From Lutimaribacter_A marinistellae (GTDB lineage Bacteria > Pseudomonadota > Alphaproteobacteria > Rhodobacterales > Rhodobacteraceae): a stretch of 64,000 nucleotides of DNA. Within the stretch, counting starts at the first letter, position 1, and every line of letters starts with the position of its first letter. The notes under the pieces are model-generated. The model saw only the letters and a list, made by a program, of their open reading frames with translations, made no database searches and had not been told where the DNA came from. Where the stretch lies: the NCBI RefSeq assembly GCF_042648365.1, contig NZ_JBHRXI010000004.1, positions 372,001 to 436,000 on the forward strand, written 5' to 3'. The translations under genes were made by a program, and so were the position numbers. Shown here piece by piece: positions 48,151 to 56,867 of the stretch.

Positions 48151-49160
48151 GGTGTATCCCTTTCCGGCTCGTCGATCAGGTGGCAGGCGACTTTCTGACC
48201 ATCACCCGTATCGCGCAGCGTGGGCCTCTCGGCGGCGCAGCGGTCCCAGGCAAAGGGACAGCGCGTGCGGAAACAGCATCCCGAAGGCAGCGACAGGGCC
48301 GAGGGTACCTCGCCGGTCAGTTCGATCTGGCGGGCCTTCTTTGCCGGCTCGAGCGACGGCGCGGCCGACAGCAACGCGCGCGTATAGGGATGGCGCGGCA
48401 TGGCAAAGAGTGTATCACGCGGGGCGGTTTCCACCATGAAACCCAGATACATCACCGCGACCCGGTCGGCGATGTGATGCACGACGCTCAGGTCATGGCT
48501 GATGAAAAGGTAAGCCAGCCCGAACTCGTCTCGCAGATCCATCATAAGGTTGAGGATCTGCGCCTGGATCGACACGTCGAGGGCCGAGACAGGCTCGTCC
48601 GCGATGATCAGCTTGGGGTTTACCGACAGGGCGCGGGCGATACCGATACGCTGGCGCTGACCACCCGAGAACTGGTGCGGATAACGGCCTGCATGTTCGG
48701 TGTTCAGCCCGACGCGCGCCAGCAGCGCCTCGGTCCTGTCGCGCGCCTCGGCCCGGTTGCCGGTCTGTTCCAGCAGCGGTTCGGCGACGATATCGCGCAC
48801 CTTCTGCCTTGGGTTCAGCGAGGCATAAGGGTCTTGAAAAATCATCTGCATCTTGGACCGTACCGGCAGCAAGTCACGGTCAGACAGATCCTGAACCTCT
48901 TGCCCGTCGATGCGGACAGTGCCGCCCGTGGGCGTATGGATACGGGCGATGGTCTTGGCGACGGTGGACTTGCCGCAGCCGGACTCGCCCACCAGCGCCA
49001 GCACTTCGCCCTGTTTCACCTCGAACGACACGCCGTTGACCGCCTGCACGACGCGGCGCGGAGACAGGATCTGACCGTTCGAAAGCTTCAATCGATCGAG
49101 CAGTCCGCCGGAAATGTCGAACTGTTGTTCCAGCCTGTCGACTTCGAGCATGGCGGTCAT
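48147..49160 (-). CDS. Peptide-type ABC transporter ATPase (DppF/OppF family), second transporter
   Basis: A 337-aa ATPase with Walker A GESGCGKSTVAKTI, Q-loop FQDPYASLNPRQ, signature FSGGQRQRIGIARAL, Walker B LIIADEPVSALDV and a C-terminal Cys cluster (CCFRTRCPFAWDRC). Stops and starts overlap on both sides (ATGA). It powers import for the amidohydrolase operon. Confidence 0.93.
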   Translation of the reverse strand: MTAMLEVDRLEQQFDISGGLLDRLKLSNGQILSPRRVVQAVNGVSFEVKQGEVLALVGESGCGKSTVAKTIARIHTPTGGTVRIDGQEVQDLSDRDLLPVRSKMQMIFQDPYASLNPRQKVRDIVAEPLLEQTGNRAEARDRTEALLARVGLNTEHAGRYPHQFSGGQRQRIGIARALSVNPKLIIADEPVSALDVSIQAQILNLMMDLRDEFGLAYLFISHDLSVVHHIADRVAVMYLGFMVETAPRDTLFAMPRHPYTRALLSAAPSLEPAKKARQIELTGEVPSALSLPSGCCFRTRCPFAWDRCAAERPTLRDTGDGQKVACHLIDEPERDTP

Positions 49161-50146
49161 GCGCCTCCTCCTTGCACAGGGAAGTGGCAGGCAGCGGCGC
49201 GGCCCGGGTCCTGCGTCTGAAGCTCGGGTTCAAGCTCGGCGCACAGCGCCTGCGCGCGCGGGCAACGGTCACGGAAGTTGCAGCCCTTGGGCAGCTTGCG
49301 GATGTCGGGCACAGCGCCGGGGATCTGGTCCAGCCGATGCTTTCTGTCCGACGGATCGGGGATCGAGGCGATCAGCCCCGCCGTGTAGGGGTGGCGCGGG
49401 TCGTCGATCACCTGCCGGGTCGGTCCGCGTTCCACGACCTTGCCGCAATAGAGAACGGTGACATGATCAGCCATCTCGGCCACCACGGCGAGGTCATGGG
49501 TGACGAGGATCATTGAAGCGCCATGATCGCGCACCTGCCGGCGGATCAGTTTGAGGATCTGCGACTGGATCGTCACGTCGAGCGCGGTGGTTGGCTCATC
49601 CGCCACGATCAGGCGCGGTTCGGCAAGCATCGCGATGGCGATCACGACCCGCTGGCGCATACCCCCCGAAAACTGGTGCGGATAAGAGTTCAGCCGATCC
49701 TCGGCCTGGCTGATACCCACATCCTCGAGCATCTGGATACAGCGCGCGCGCCGTCCCTTGGCATCCAGATCGGTATGGAGGCGCAACATCTCGTCCATCT
49801 GCCGGCCAACGGTATGCAGGGGGTTGAGCGAGGTCATCGGGTCCTGGAAGATCATAGCGATCTCCTTGCCGCGCACCTCCTGCATCCGATCCTCGGTGGC
49901 TTGGGTCAGGTCCTCGCCATCGAACAGGATATGACCGCTTTCGATGCGGCCCGGCGGGTCGATCAGGCCAAGAACCGAGAACCCCACGACGGATTTACCG
50001 CCACCGGATTCACCGACAAGGCCCATGATCTCGCCCTTGCCGATGGCAAAGCTGACACCGTCCACCGCCTTTACCGTGCCGGCGAAGGTGTGGAAATGCG
50101 TACGCAGATCGTCGACCTGCAACAGGGTCTGGGAGACGTCTTTCAT
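49157..50146 (-). CDS. Peptide-type ABC transporter ATPase (DppD/OppD family), second transporter
   Basis: A 329-aa ATPase. Walker A is GESGGGKSVVG, with Gly where most relatives have Cys or Ser; this is tolerated in the P-loop consensus. Signature FSGGMRQRVVIAIAM, Walker B LIVADEPTTALDV, switch VTHDLAVV and the C-terminal CNFRDRCPRAQALC follow. The ATG at 50146 overlaps the permease stop. The long upstream open frame is antisense-like and not part of the protein. Confidence 0.93.
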   Translation of the reverse strand: MKDVSQTLLQVDDLRTHFHTFAGTVKAVDGVSFAIGKGEIMGLVGESGGGKSVVGFSVLGLIDPPGRIESGHILFDGEDLTQATEDRMQEVRGKEIAMIFQDPMTSLNPLHTVGRQMDEMLRLHTDLDAKGRRARCIQMLEDVGISQAEDRLNSYPHQFSGGMRQRVVIAIAMLAEPRLIVADEPTTALDVTIQSQILKLIRRQVRDHGASMILVTHDLAVVAEMADHVTVLYCGKVVERGPTRQVIDDPRHPYTAGLIASIPDPSDRKHRLDQIPGAVPDIRKLPKGCNFRDRCPRAQALCAELEPELQTQDPGRAAACHFPVQGGGA

Positions 50147-51021
50147 CACTTCAGCCTCGGGTTCAGTTCGTCGCGCAGGAAATCCCCGAACAGGTTGATC
50201 CCGAAGACCAGCGCCATGATGAACAGGCCCGGAAAGACCGAGACCCACCACAGGCCCGAGAACAGAACGTCGAACCCGTTCTTGATCAGAAGGCCAAGCG
50301 AGGGCTGGGTGATCGGCACGCCCACGCCAAGGAAGGACAGGCTCGCCTCGATGAGGATGAAGGTGCCGACCTGCACGGTTGCCACCACGATAAGCGGCGT
50401 CATCACGTTGGGCAGGATGTGGCGGCGGATGATCTTGCCGTTGCGCAGCCCCGCCACGCGCGCGGCCTGCACGTATTCGCGGCCCGATTCCGACAGGGTC
50501 TGCCCGCGCACGGTGCGGGCATAGACGACCCAACCCACCGCTGTCAGGGCGATCAGCACCTTGTCTATGCCCGTGCCGAAAGCGGACATGAGAAAGAGCG
50601 CGATCAGCATCGATGGAAACGAAAGCTGAATGTCGGCGATGCGCATGATGAACCCGTCAAGGCGACCCCGGAAGTAACCCGCGATCAACCCGACGAAGGT
50701 GCCGATCACGAGCGAACAGATCATGGCTGACAGCCCGATCAAGACCGAGATCCGTGTCCCATAGATGATCGCCGCCAGCACATCGCGGCCCTGTCCGTCC
50801 GTGCCGAGCAGGAAGCGCGGATCGCCACCCGGAAGCCACGCAGGGGGCTTGTAGCTGTCCATCAGGTCGAGGCCGGCCACGTCATATGGATCTTGTGCCA
50901 CCAGCCACGGGCCGAACACCACGATCACGGCAAAGATGACAAGGATCACGCTGCCGGCGATGGCCGATCCGTTGCGGCGCCAGTTGGCGAAAAACTCCGA
51001 AGCGAAGAAAGCCGTCATCAT
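50146..51021 (-). CDS. Peptide-type ABC transporter permease (DppC family), second transporter
   Basis: A 291-aa permease with six helices. It has the periplasmic RFLLGTDGQGRDVLAAIIYG motif and the EAA loop REYVQAARVAGLRNGKIIRRHILPN. It lies 1 bp from the DppB-type gene and is coupled to the DppD-type gene. Confidence 0.93.
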   Translation of the reverse strand: MMTAFFASEFFANWRRNGSAIAGSVILVIFAVIVVFGPWLVAQDPYDVAGLDLMDSYKPPAWLPGGDPRFLLGTDGQGRDVLAAIIYGTRISVLIGLSAMICSLVIGTFVGLIAGYFRGRLDGFIMRIADIQLSFPSMLIALFLMSAFGTGIDKVLIALTAVGWVVYARTVRGQTLSESGREYVQAARVAGLRNGKIIRRHILPNVMTPLIVVATVQVGTFILIEASLSFLGVGVPITQPSLGLLIKNGFDVLFSGLWWVSVFPGLFIMALVFGINLFGDFLRDELNPRLK

Positions 51022-51022
51022 C

Positions 51023-51988
51023 TCATTTCACCGTGATGCGCGGGTCGATCAGCGTGTAGACGATATCGACGAGGAAATTGATCACCACGAAGATCAGCGC
51101 CACCAGCATCAGGTAGACGACAATCACCGGGCGGTCGGCGCGATAGATCGAGTCGATCAGCAGCTTGCCAAGGCCGGGCCAGGCAAAGATCGTCTCGGTA
51201 ATGGTTGCGAATGCGATCAGGTCGCCCAGTTGCAGACCAAAGATAGTGACCACCGGGATTAGCGCGTTGCGCAGCCCGTGCCGGTAGAGGACGCCGCGAC
51301 GCGACACACCCTTGGCGCGGGCGAATTTCATGTAATCCTGCCGGGTCACCTCCATCATGCCTGCGCGGGTGATGCGCAGCAGGATCGCCATGGTCGCGAG
51401 CGACAGGGTGAGCGATGGCAGGATCACGTGGCTCCACCCGTCGGCCGTGAAGATCGACCAGCGGGTCCCGAGGATCTCGACCGTGTCGCCGCGCCCCGAT
51501 GACGGGAAGATCCGCCATTTCACCGCAAAGAGAAAGATCAGCATCATGCCAACCCAGAAACTGGGAAGCGAGATTCCGAGAAGCGAGCCCGACATGATCG
51601 TCCGGCTGGAAAAACGGCCGGGATTGGCACCGGCATAGACACCGAGCGGGATCGCGACGACCGCCGACATGGCCATCGCAACGATCACGATTTCCAGCGT
51701 CGCCGGCAAGCGCTCGAGGATCAGGTCAAGCGCCGGTTCGCGGAATACGTAGGAGCGACCGAAATCGCCTTGGAACATATTTCCGACAAATATGAAATAT
51801 TGTTCCAGCAACGATCGGTCGAGGCCCAGGATACGCCGGGCCTGCGCGATTTCGGCCTCGGTCGCATCGATCGGCACGACCATGAAGACCGGATCGCCGG
51901 TAAAGCTCATCATCAGGAAAACGATGACGGACACGGCCCAGAGAACGATGACCATCTGGATCAATCGCTTGATGGTATAGCCCAGCAC
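51023..51988 (-). CDS. Peptide-type ABC transporter permease (DppB family), second transporter
   Basis: A 321-aa permease beginning MLGYTIKRLIQMVIVLWAVS, with the EAA loop DYMKFARAKGVSRRGVLYRHGLRNALIP and the final IDPRITVK. It follows the exported binding protein by 60 bp. Confidence 0.93.
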   Translation of the reverse strand: MLGYTIKRLIQMVIVLWAVSVIVFLMMSFTGDPVFMVVPIDATEAEIAQARRILGLDRSLLEQYFIFVGNMFQGDFGRSYVFREPALDLILERLPATLEIVIVAMAMSAVVAIPLGVYAGANPGRFSSRTIMSGSLLGISLPSFWVGMMLIFLFAVKWRIFPSSGRGDTVEILGTRWSIFTADGWSHVILPSLTLSLATMAILLRITRAGMMEVTRQDYMKFARAKGVSRRGVLYRHGLRNALIPVVTIFGLQLGDLIAFATITETIFAWPGLGKLLIDSIYRADRPVIVVYLMLVALIFVVINFLVDIVYTLIDPRITVK

Positions 51989-52048
51989 GCGGACCTCCCC
52001 CTGTCTCGATAGGTGGCGGGGCGAGGAAATCGCCCCGCGCAGCAGGCC

Positions 52049-53602
52049 TTACTCGGCCACGTCCATGGTGTAGGCCCACAGGAACTTGTCGGTGCGCGGG
52101 GTGAACTGCACCCCCTGGCGCGCGCCATAGATGTCCTGTTCGTAGTGCACGGGGATCATCGGGATGTCCTGCATCAGGATCTTGGTCGCCTCCTGTAGAT
52201 ACTGGTCGCGCTCTTCGACCTTGGCGGTGCTGTCGGCCTTGTCGATCAGGGCGTCCACATCGGCGTTGGAGTAACTGCCGCGGTTGACCTGGCCGTAGCC
52301 TTCCCGCTTGTCACGGCTGTAGAACAAAGCGCCATACATCGAACCGGCATCGCCCGAGGGCACGTCCCAACCGGACATGATGAAGCTGCTGTTCGGCGTC
52401 GGCACGCGGATGTAACCCCAGAAATTCGACTTGGGCATCACGTTGAGTTCCACGTTCACGCCGATCTTGGCCAGCATCCCGGCCAGCGCCTGCGCGATCT
52501 GCGCGTCGTTGACATAACGGTTGTTCGTGGCGTCGAGCGTCAGGGTGAACCCGTCGACCCCGGCCTCTTCCATCAGCGCCTTGGCCTTTTCGATGTCGTA
52601 GGGATACATCTCGCGGAAATTCATGCCGTCGACATGTCCGACGTGACTCTCGGGCACGTATTGTGCCGAGGGTGTGGAAAGACCACCCATGACTGCGCGC
52701 TGAATGGCGCTGACGTCGATGGCGCGGGCCATCGCTTCGCGCACGCGCTGATCCGTCATCGGGTTCTTGCCCTCGATAGTCGGGCTTTCTTCGCGCATGT
52801 CGAGCGCCAGAACGAGGTTCAGCAGAGATGGTCGGGTGATGACCTCGAAGCCGTCCTCGCGCTTGACGCGGTCCACGTCGCGCACGGCCAGGTCTTGCAC
52901 GATGTCCACTTCGCCGGTCAGCAGCGCCGCGGTACGGGTTGCGGGGTTGGTGATCGGGCGGAAGGTGACGGTATCGATCTCGGCTTCGCCCATGTAGTAG
53001 TCGGCAAACGCCTCAAGCTCGACCTTGTCCTCACGGACCCACTCGACCAGCTTGTAGGGGCCGGTGCCCATCGGGTTCTGCTCCAACCCGTCATCGCCGA
53101 CCTTGGCGACGTGATCTTCGGACAGGATCAGGATGGCGGCCAGATCGTTGGGCAGGGCCGCGTAAGGTGCGGGCGTCTTGATCTCGACCGTGAGGTCGTC
53201 AACCGCGCTGTAGCTGGCGATGTTGGCCGCAAGGTTCAGCATCAGCGAATCCTTGAGACGGTCCAGCGTAAAGACCACGTCCGAAGCCTTGAGCGTGTCA
53301 CCATCGTGGAACTTGACGCCCTCGCGCAGCTTGAACCGCCATGTCGTGTCGTCGACCAGTTCCCAGCTTTCGGCCAGTCCCGGCTCGAACGTCAGTTCCG
53401 GCGTGCGGCGCACGAGCGGGTCATAGATGTGATAGAACATGATGTTCGAGGACAGTTCCTCGCCCGCTTGCGGGTCCATGTGGGTGGCATCGGCGGTCAG
53501 GCCGATGGTCACGGCTTTCTCGGCCCATGCGGACCCGGCAGCCAAAGCCGCAAGGCATGCGGAGGCAGTCAGCGCACGCAGCGCTGTCGTGATCGTCGTC
53601 AT
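52049..53602 (-). CDS. Exported family 5 solute-binding protein, second transporter
   Basis: A 517-aa SBP_bac_5 protein with a Sec signal peptide (MTTITTALRALTASACLAAL, cleavage near SAWA). Motifs: DATHMDPQAGEELSSNIMFYHIYDPLVRR, FKLREGVKFHDGDTLKASDV and RVREAMARAIDVSAI. It is the periplasmic receptor of the importer. The enzymes behind it suggest a cyclic amide or N-heterocycle or a peptide-like conjugate as ligand, which is inference. Confidence 0.92.
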   Translation of the reverse strand: MTTITTALRALTASACLAALAAGSAWAEKAVTIGLTADATHMDPQAGEELSSNIMFYHIYDPLVRRTPELTFEPGLAESWELVDDTTWRFKLREGVKFHDGDTLKASDVVFTLDRLKDSLMLNLAANIASYSAVDDLTVEIKTPAPYAALPNDLAAILILSEDHVAKVGDDGLEQNPMGTGPYKLVEWVREDKVELEAFADYYMGEAEIDTVTFRPITNPATRTAALLTGEVDIVQDLAVRDVDRVKREDGFEVITRPSLLNLVLALDMREESPTIEGKNPMTDQRVREAMARAIDVSAIQRAVMGGLSTPSAQYVPESHVGHVDGMNFREMYPYDIEKAKALMEEAGVDGFTLTLDATNNRYVNDAQIAQALAGMLAKIGVNVELNVMPKSNFWGYIRVPTPNSSFIMSGWDVPSGDAGSMYGALFYSRDKREGYGQVNRGSYSNADVDALIDKADSTAKVEERDQYLQEATKILMQDIPMIPVHYEQDIYGARQGVQFTPRTDKFLWAYTMDVAE

Positions 53603-53656
53603 GTTGGACGTCTCCCGGTTGGGTTGATTGAATACGGGCGTTGGCCGCCCTTCTGG

Positions 53657-54058
53657 TTATGCAGCCGCCCCCTTCAGGACGGACTGAATCTCGATCTGGT
53701 AACCTTCGGTATCGTCGAAAACGAAGGCGCGAATACCCAGCTGCGCGCTGTCACGCGGCTCGGTGAGGTTCGAAACGTTCTGCGCCTTGGCCCAGCCGTG
53801 CCAGGCATCCACGTCGGGGACCCGCAGGCAAAGTTGAACCGGCTTGTCGGCGCTGGCCCGCTTGGCGCCGCGGGTCTCGTCCACGAGGCCGACATGCGCC
53901 GCACCCGCCAGCCGATAGATCTTGGACCAGCCCTGATCGATTGCCAGCTCGGCACCAAGAACACGTTCGTAGAATTCCTGCGCCTTCGGGACGTCGTGGA
54001 AGTAGAGAAACGTGATCTGCAGTTCCGGCCCGGCCGGACGCATCTGTTGATCAACCAT
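53657..54058 (-). CDS. VOC (glyoxalase/dioxygenase fold) family protein
   Basis: A 133-aa vicinal-oxygen-chelate fold protein, first gene of the operon. FLYFHDVPKAQEFYERVLG and the late FDDTEGYQIEIQSVL are typical; an acidic metal ligand could be E in EGYQIEIQ. Members range from glyoxalases to lyases and antibiotic-binding proteins. The ATG at 54058 has an AGGAA ribosome site and lies 23 bp from the operator palindrome; an upstream in-frame ATG at 54109 would overlap that promoter and is rejected. Confidence 0.86.
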   Translation of the reverse strand: MVDQQMRPAGPELQITFLYFHDVPKAQEFYERVLGAELAIDQGWSKIYRLAGAAHVGLVDETRGAKRASADKPVQLCLRVPDVDAWHGWAKAQNVSNLTEPRDSAQLGIRAFVFDDTEGYQIEIQSVLKGAAA

Positions 54059-54080
54059 AAGTATTCCTTTCGTGAACCAG

Positions 54081-54109
54081 TGGTATACCAACGGTTCATA
54101 ACCTGTCAA
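54081..54109 (-). promoter_or_regulatory. Promoter and overlapping palindromic operator of the twelve-gene operon
   Basis: On the minus strand a perfect -35 TTGACA (54104-54109) lies 16 bp from a -10-like TATACC (54082-54087). The 10-bp palindrome TGGTATACCA (54081-54090) covers the -10. A repressor bound here would block polymerase. The same palindrome occurs in the gntR/hydantoinase gap. Confidence 0.7.
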
Positions 54110-54111
54110 CA

Positions 54112-54147
54112 GAACGAAACCCGCGTGACCTTCACCATGCGGGCTTC
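54112..54147 (-). terminator. Probable terminator of the GntR gene
   Basis: GAAACCCGC (54116-54124) and GCGGGCTTC (54139-54147) pair fully on the minus strand with one wobble and a 14-nt loop, followed by GTTCTGTT. It sits 24 nt after the regulator stop and just before the operon promoter. Confidence 0.5.
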
Positions 54148-54170
54148 AAGAATTGACGATTAAATTTTAA

Positions 54171-54827
54171 TCAGCTCAGCCGATGAATGTGGCTGAGAAT
54201 CGCCTCGCGGGCGTTTTCGATATGTCGGCGCATTGCCTGTTCGGCGGCGTCGGGATCACGCGCCAGGATGGCGTCGATGATCGCCAGATGCTCCCTTGCT
54301 CCGGGTTCGAACCGGGACGGGATCTCTCCCTGGTCGAAGATCCGGGTCTTCATCTTGAGGCCCTTGATCATCTCGCTCAGCAGTTTGGAGCCAGCCGTTT
54401 TCGCGATGTGCATGTGAAAGTCGAAATCGAAATCGGCGTGCTCGACCCTGTCGGGGCGTTCGTTTTCCAGGAATTCGAGCGTTTTCGCCTTGAAACGCAG
54501 CCAATCCTCGGCCGGGGAATGCACATTTGCGGCTTGGCGCGCAGCCTCGCATTCCAGCAGGCGCCTGACATGAAGGATCTCGACCACTTCGCTGACGGAG
54601 ATCCGCGAGACGGTCGGAGCGCCCCGTGTCTGGCGGGTGACAAGCCCCTCGGTTATCAACCTCGAGATCGCCTCGCGGACCGGTGTTCGTGACACGCCCA
54701 ACCGCTCTGCAAAGGCGCGCTCCTGCAGATGTGTACCGGCGGCAAGTTCACCGCTCAGGATCATGTCGCGCAGTTTCTGCACCGTGTGCTCGGTGAGGTT
54801 CTTGTCGGCTTCATCCGTGCCCTGCAT
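54171..54827 (-). CDS. GntR-FCD family regulator of the amidohydrolase/hydantoinase regulon
   Basis: A 218-aa regulator with a winged helix (GTHLQERAFAERLGVSRTPVREAISRLITEGLV, about residues 32-64) and an FCD effector domain carrying the expected Asp/His metal residues (FDFDFHMHIAKTAGS and REHLAIIDAI). FCD regulators commonly bind TGGTnnnACCA-type palindromes, and both target promoters here carry one. The ATG at 54827 lies 47 bp from the palindrome at 54875-54886; longer starts would run into it. It probably represses its own gene, the hydantoinase and the twelve-gene operon. Confidence 0.9.
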   Translation of the reverse strand: MQGTDEADKNLTEHTVQKLRDMILSGELAAGTHLQERAFAERLGVSRTPVREAISRLITEGLVTRQTRGAPTVSRISVSEVVEILHVRRLLECEAARQAANVHSPAEDWLRFKAKTLEFLENERPDRVEHADFDFDFHMHIAKTAGSKLLSEMIKGLKMKTRIFDQGEIPSRFEPGAREHLAIIDAILARDPDAAEQAMRRHIENAREAILSHIHRLS

Positions 54828-54874
54828 ATTTTTTTCATCCCTTCCACGGCTGGACCAACATGGTGTTTGCATCT

Positions 54875-54886
54875 GTGGTATACCAC
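54875..54886. promoter_or_regulatory. Operator palindrome between gntR and the hydantoinase gene
   Basis: GTGGTATACCAC is a perfect 12-bp palindrome in the 93-bp divergent gap, 34 bp before the hydantoinase ATG and 47 bp before the regulator ATG. It contains the same TGGTATACCA core as the operon promoter. A second half-site-like CCGGTA follows. Confidence 0.65.
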
Positions 54887-54920
54887 CGGTATCCGTATTT
54901 GCAAAACGGGAGTGTGCATC

Positions 54921-56306
54921 ATGACGACGCCAGCTTACGACACGGTTATCCGCAACGGTATCCTCGGATCGGACTCGGGCCTTGCCGAAGGGGACATCGC
55001 GATCCGGGACGGCCGCATCGCGGCGCTTGGCCTTGGGCTTGCGTCCGGTTTGAATGAAATCGACGCACAAGGTCGTATCGTCTTACCCGGCGGCGTCGAT
55101 ACGCATTGCCACATCGAACAGATGTCTGGTGCCGGGGTCATGAATGCCGACACGTTCGAGACTGCAACCCGGTCGGCCCTGTGGGGCGGAACAACAACAA
55201 CGGTCTCGTTTGCCGCACAGCATCCCGGCCAACGGATCGGAACAGTGTTGGAGGCGTATCGCAAGCTGGCCAAAACTGGTGCGATGACCGATCACGCCTT
55301 TCACATGATCGTCGCGGACACGTCGGGTGAAAACATGTCGGATCTCGCCCACGCCATCGACGGTGGAAACCGGTCGATCAAGATCTTCACGACCTACGAC
55401 AAGGTGCGACTTGCCGATGCCGAGATCCTGACAACGATGCGCGTTGCAAAGGAACATGGCGCGCTGGTCTGCGTGCATGCCGAGAACGACGCGATGATCC
55501 GCGAGGCCACTGCACGCCTGATCGCCGAGGGTCGGACCGCGCCGCGCGATCACGCCGACTCGCATCCGCGGCTGGCCGAGCTGGAGGCCATCGAACGCAT
55601 GTGCCGCCTGTCGGAACTCACCGGGCAGCGCCTGATGATCTTTCACGTCTCAACGCGCGAAGGTGTCGAAATCATCCGCGCCGCGCGGGCACGCGGCGTT
55701 CCCGTTCATGCCGAGACCTGCACGCATTACCTGTTCCAGACCCGCGACATCCTCGACAGGCCGGACGGAGCAAAGTTCCTGTGCAGCCCGCCGCAGCGCG
55801 ATCAGGTGGATCAGGATGCGTTGTGGACCGCACTGGGGCATGACGAGTTGGAGCTGGTCACGTCCGACCATGCACCCTATCGCATGGACGAGACTGGCAA
55901 GTTCCTGCACGGACGTGACGCGCCCTTCAACAAGATCGCCAATGGTCAGCCGGGGCTGGAACTGCGCCTGCCGCTTCTTTTCGACGCCATGGTGTCGCGG
56001 GGCAGGCTGGGCCTTGCCCGGTTTGTCGAGGTGACGGCGACCGCCCCGGCAAGGATCTTTGGTCTTGAGACCAAGGGCGCAATTGCGGTCGGCAAGGATG
56101 CCGATCTGGTGCTGTGGAACCCCGAACGAGAACATGTCCTGCCCGAAGCGCTGCATGACAATGTCGGGTACAACCCCTTTGCAGGCCAAAGGCTGAAGGG
56201 CCACGCGGACATCGTTCTGCGGCGAGGCGAAACCGTGATCGCGGATGGCGTCCTGCATGCGCAACCGGGCAGCGGGCGCTGGTTGTCGATGCGTCAGGCC
56301 GGGTAA
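54921..56306 (+). CDS. Hydantoinase/dihydropyrimidinase-type cyclic amidohydrolase
   Basis: A 461-aa cyclic amidohydrolase that opens five- or six-membered cyclic diamides. All metal-site residues are visible: H62 and H64 (DTHCH), the Lys expected to be carboxylated, K154 (RSIKIFTTYD), H186 (CVHAEND), H242 (IFHVST) and D316 (VTSDHAPY). The GGTTTTVSFA motif is typical. It is full length. No N-carbamoyl amino acid hydrolase gene is near to finish a classic hydantoin route. Divergent from its likely regulator, 7 bp from the Lrp gene stop. Confidence 0.92.
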   Translation: MTTPAYDTVIRNGILGSDSGLAEGDIAIRDGRIAALGLGLASGLNEIDAQGRIVLPGGVDTHCHIEQMSGAGVMNADTFETATRSALWGGTTTTVSFAAQHPGQRIGTVLEAYRKLAKTGAMTDHAFHMIVADTSGENMSDLAHAIDGGNRSIKIFTTYDKVRLADAEILTTMRVAKEHGALVCVHAENDAMIREATARLIAEGRTAPRDHADSHPRLAELEAIERMCRLSELTGQRLMIFHVSTREGVEIIRAARARGVPVHAETCTHYLFQTRDILDRPDGAKFLCSPPQRDQVDQDALWTALGHDELELVTSDHAPYRMDETGKFLHGRDAPFNKIANGQPGLELRLPLLFDAMVSRGRLGLARFVEVTATAPARIFGLETKGAIAVGKDADLVLWNPEREHVLPEALHDNVGYNPFAGQRLKGHADIVLRRGETVIADGVLHAQPGSGRWLSMRQAG

Positions 56307-56312
56307 CAGTCT

Positions 56313-56744
56313 CTACCGCTGGAACCGTGTCGACAGGATGACCGAAGATTGCGTGCGCGCGACACCGTCAAGTTCGCCGATGCTGTCGATAATCCGATCA
56401 AGATCGCTGATCGACGGCGCGGTGACCTCGGCAATCAGGTCGACCGACCCGCTGACCGAATGGACGGCGCTGATCTCGGGAATGTCACGCAGGGCCTGCA
56501 CCACGCGGCCCAGCGCCTTTTCCGTAAGCACGATCATCACGTGGGCGCGAACCTGGCCTTCGAGATAGCTGTCGGAGAGGCGTAGCGCATAGCCGGCGAT
56601 CACCCCCTCCTCCTCCAGCCGGTCAAGGCGCGCCTGCACTGTGGTGCGGGCCACCCCCAGCCTGCGGGCCAATACCGCCACGGGCATCCGTGCGTTTTCG
56701 GAGAGGATGTTCAGCAATTGGCGGTCCTTTTCGTGGATCGTCAT
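56313..56744 (-). CDS. Lrp/AsnC family transcriptional regulator
   Basis: A 143-aa regulator with an N-terminal helix-turn-helix (LLNILSENARMPVAVLARRLGVARTTVQARLDRLEEEG) and a C-terminal RAM ligand-binding domain (VRAHVMIVLTEKALG, VHSVSGSVDLIAEV). Such proteins usually sense an amino acid and control an adjacent gene; the divergent lysine-dehydrogenase-like gene, 123 bp away, is the natural target, with lysine as candidate effector. Confidence 0.92.
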   Translation of the reverse strand: MTIHEKDRQLLNILSENARMPVAVLARRLGVARTTVQARLDRLEEEGVIAGYALRLSDSYLEGQVRAHVMIVLTEKALGRVVQALRDIPEISAVHSVSGSVDLIAEVTAPSISDLDRIIDSIGELDGVARTQSSVILSTRFQR

Positions 56745-56867
56745 TTTGGTGGATAGCCCCTACGATACGTCAATTCTTTCCGTCATTTCTATGCGTTTGG
56801 CAGCTACACATCAACGGTGGAAGGGTGGAGCCTGCGACGTATCGAACAGGTACAAAGCGAGGGAAAG

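Noticed and set aside
54058..54109. Longer start (54109) for the VOC protein
   Set aside because: It would place the promoter and operator palindrome inside the coding sequence, and the extra 17 residues are not VOC-like.
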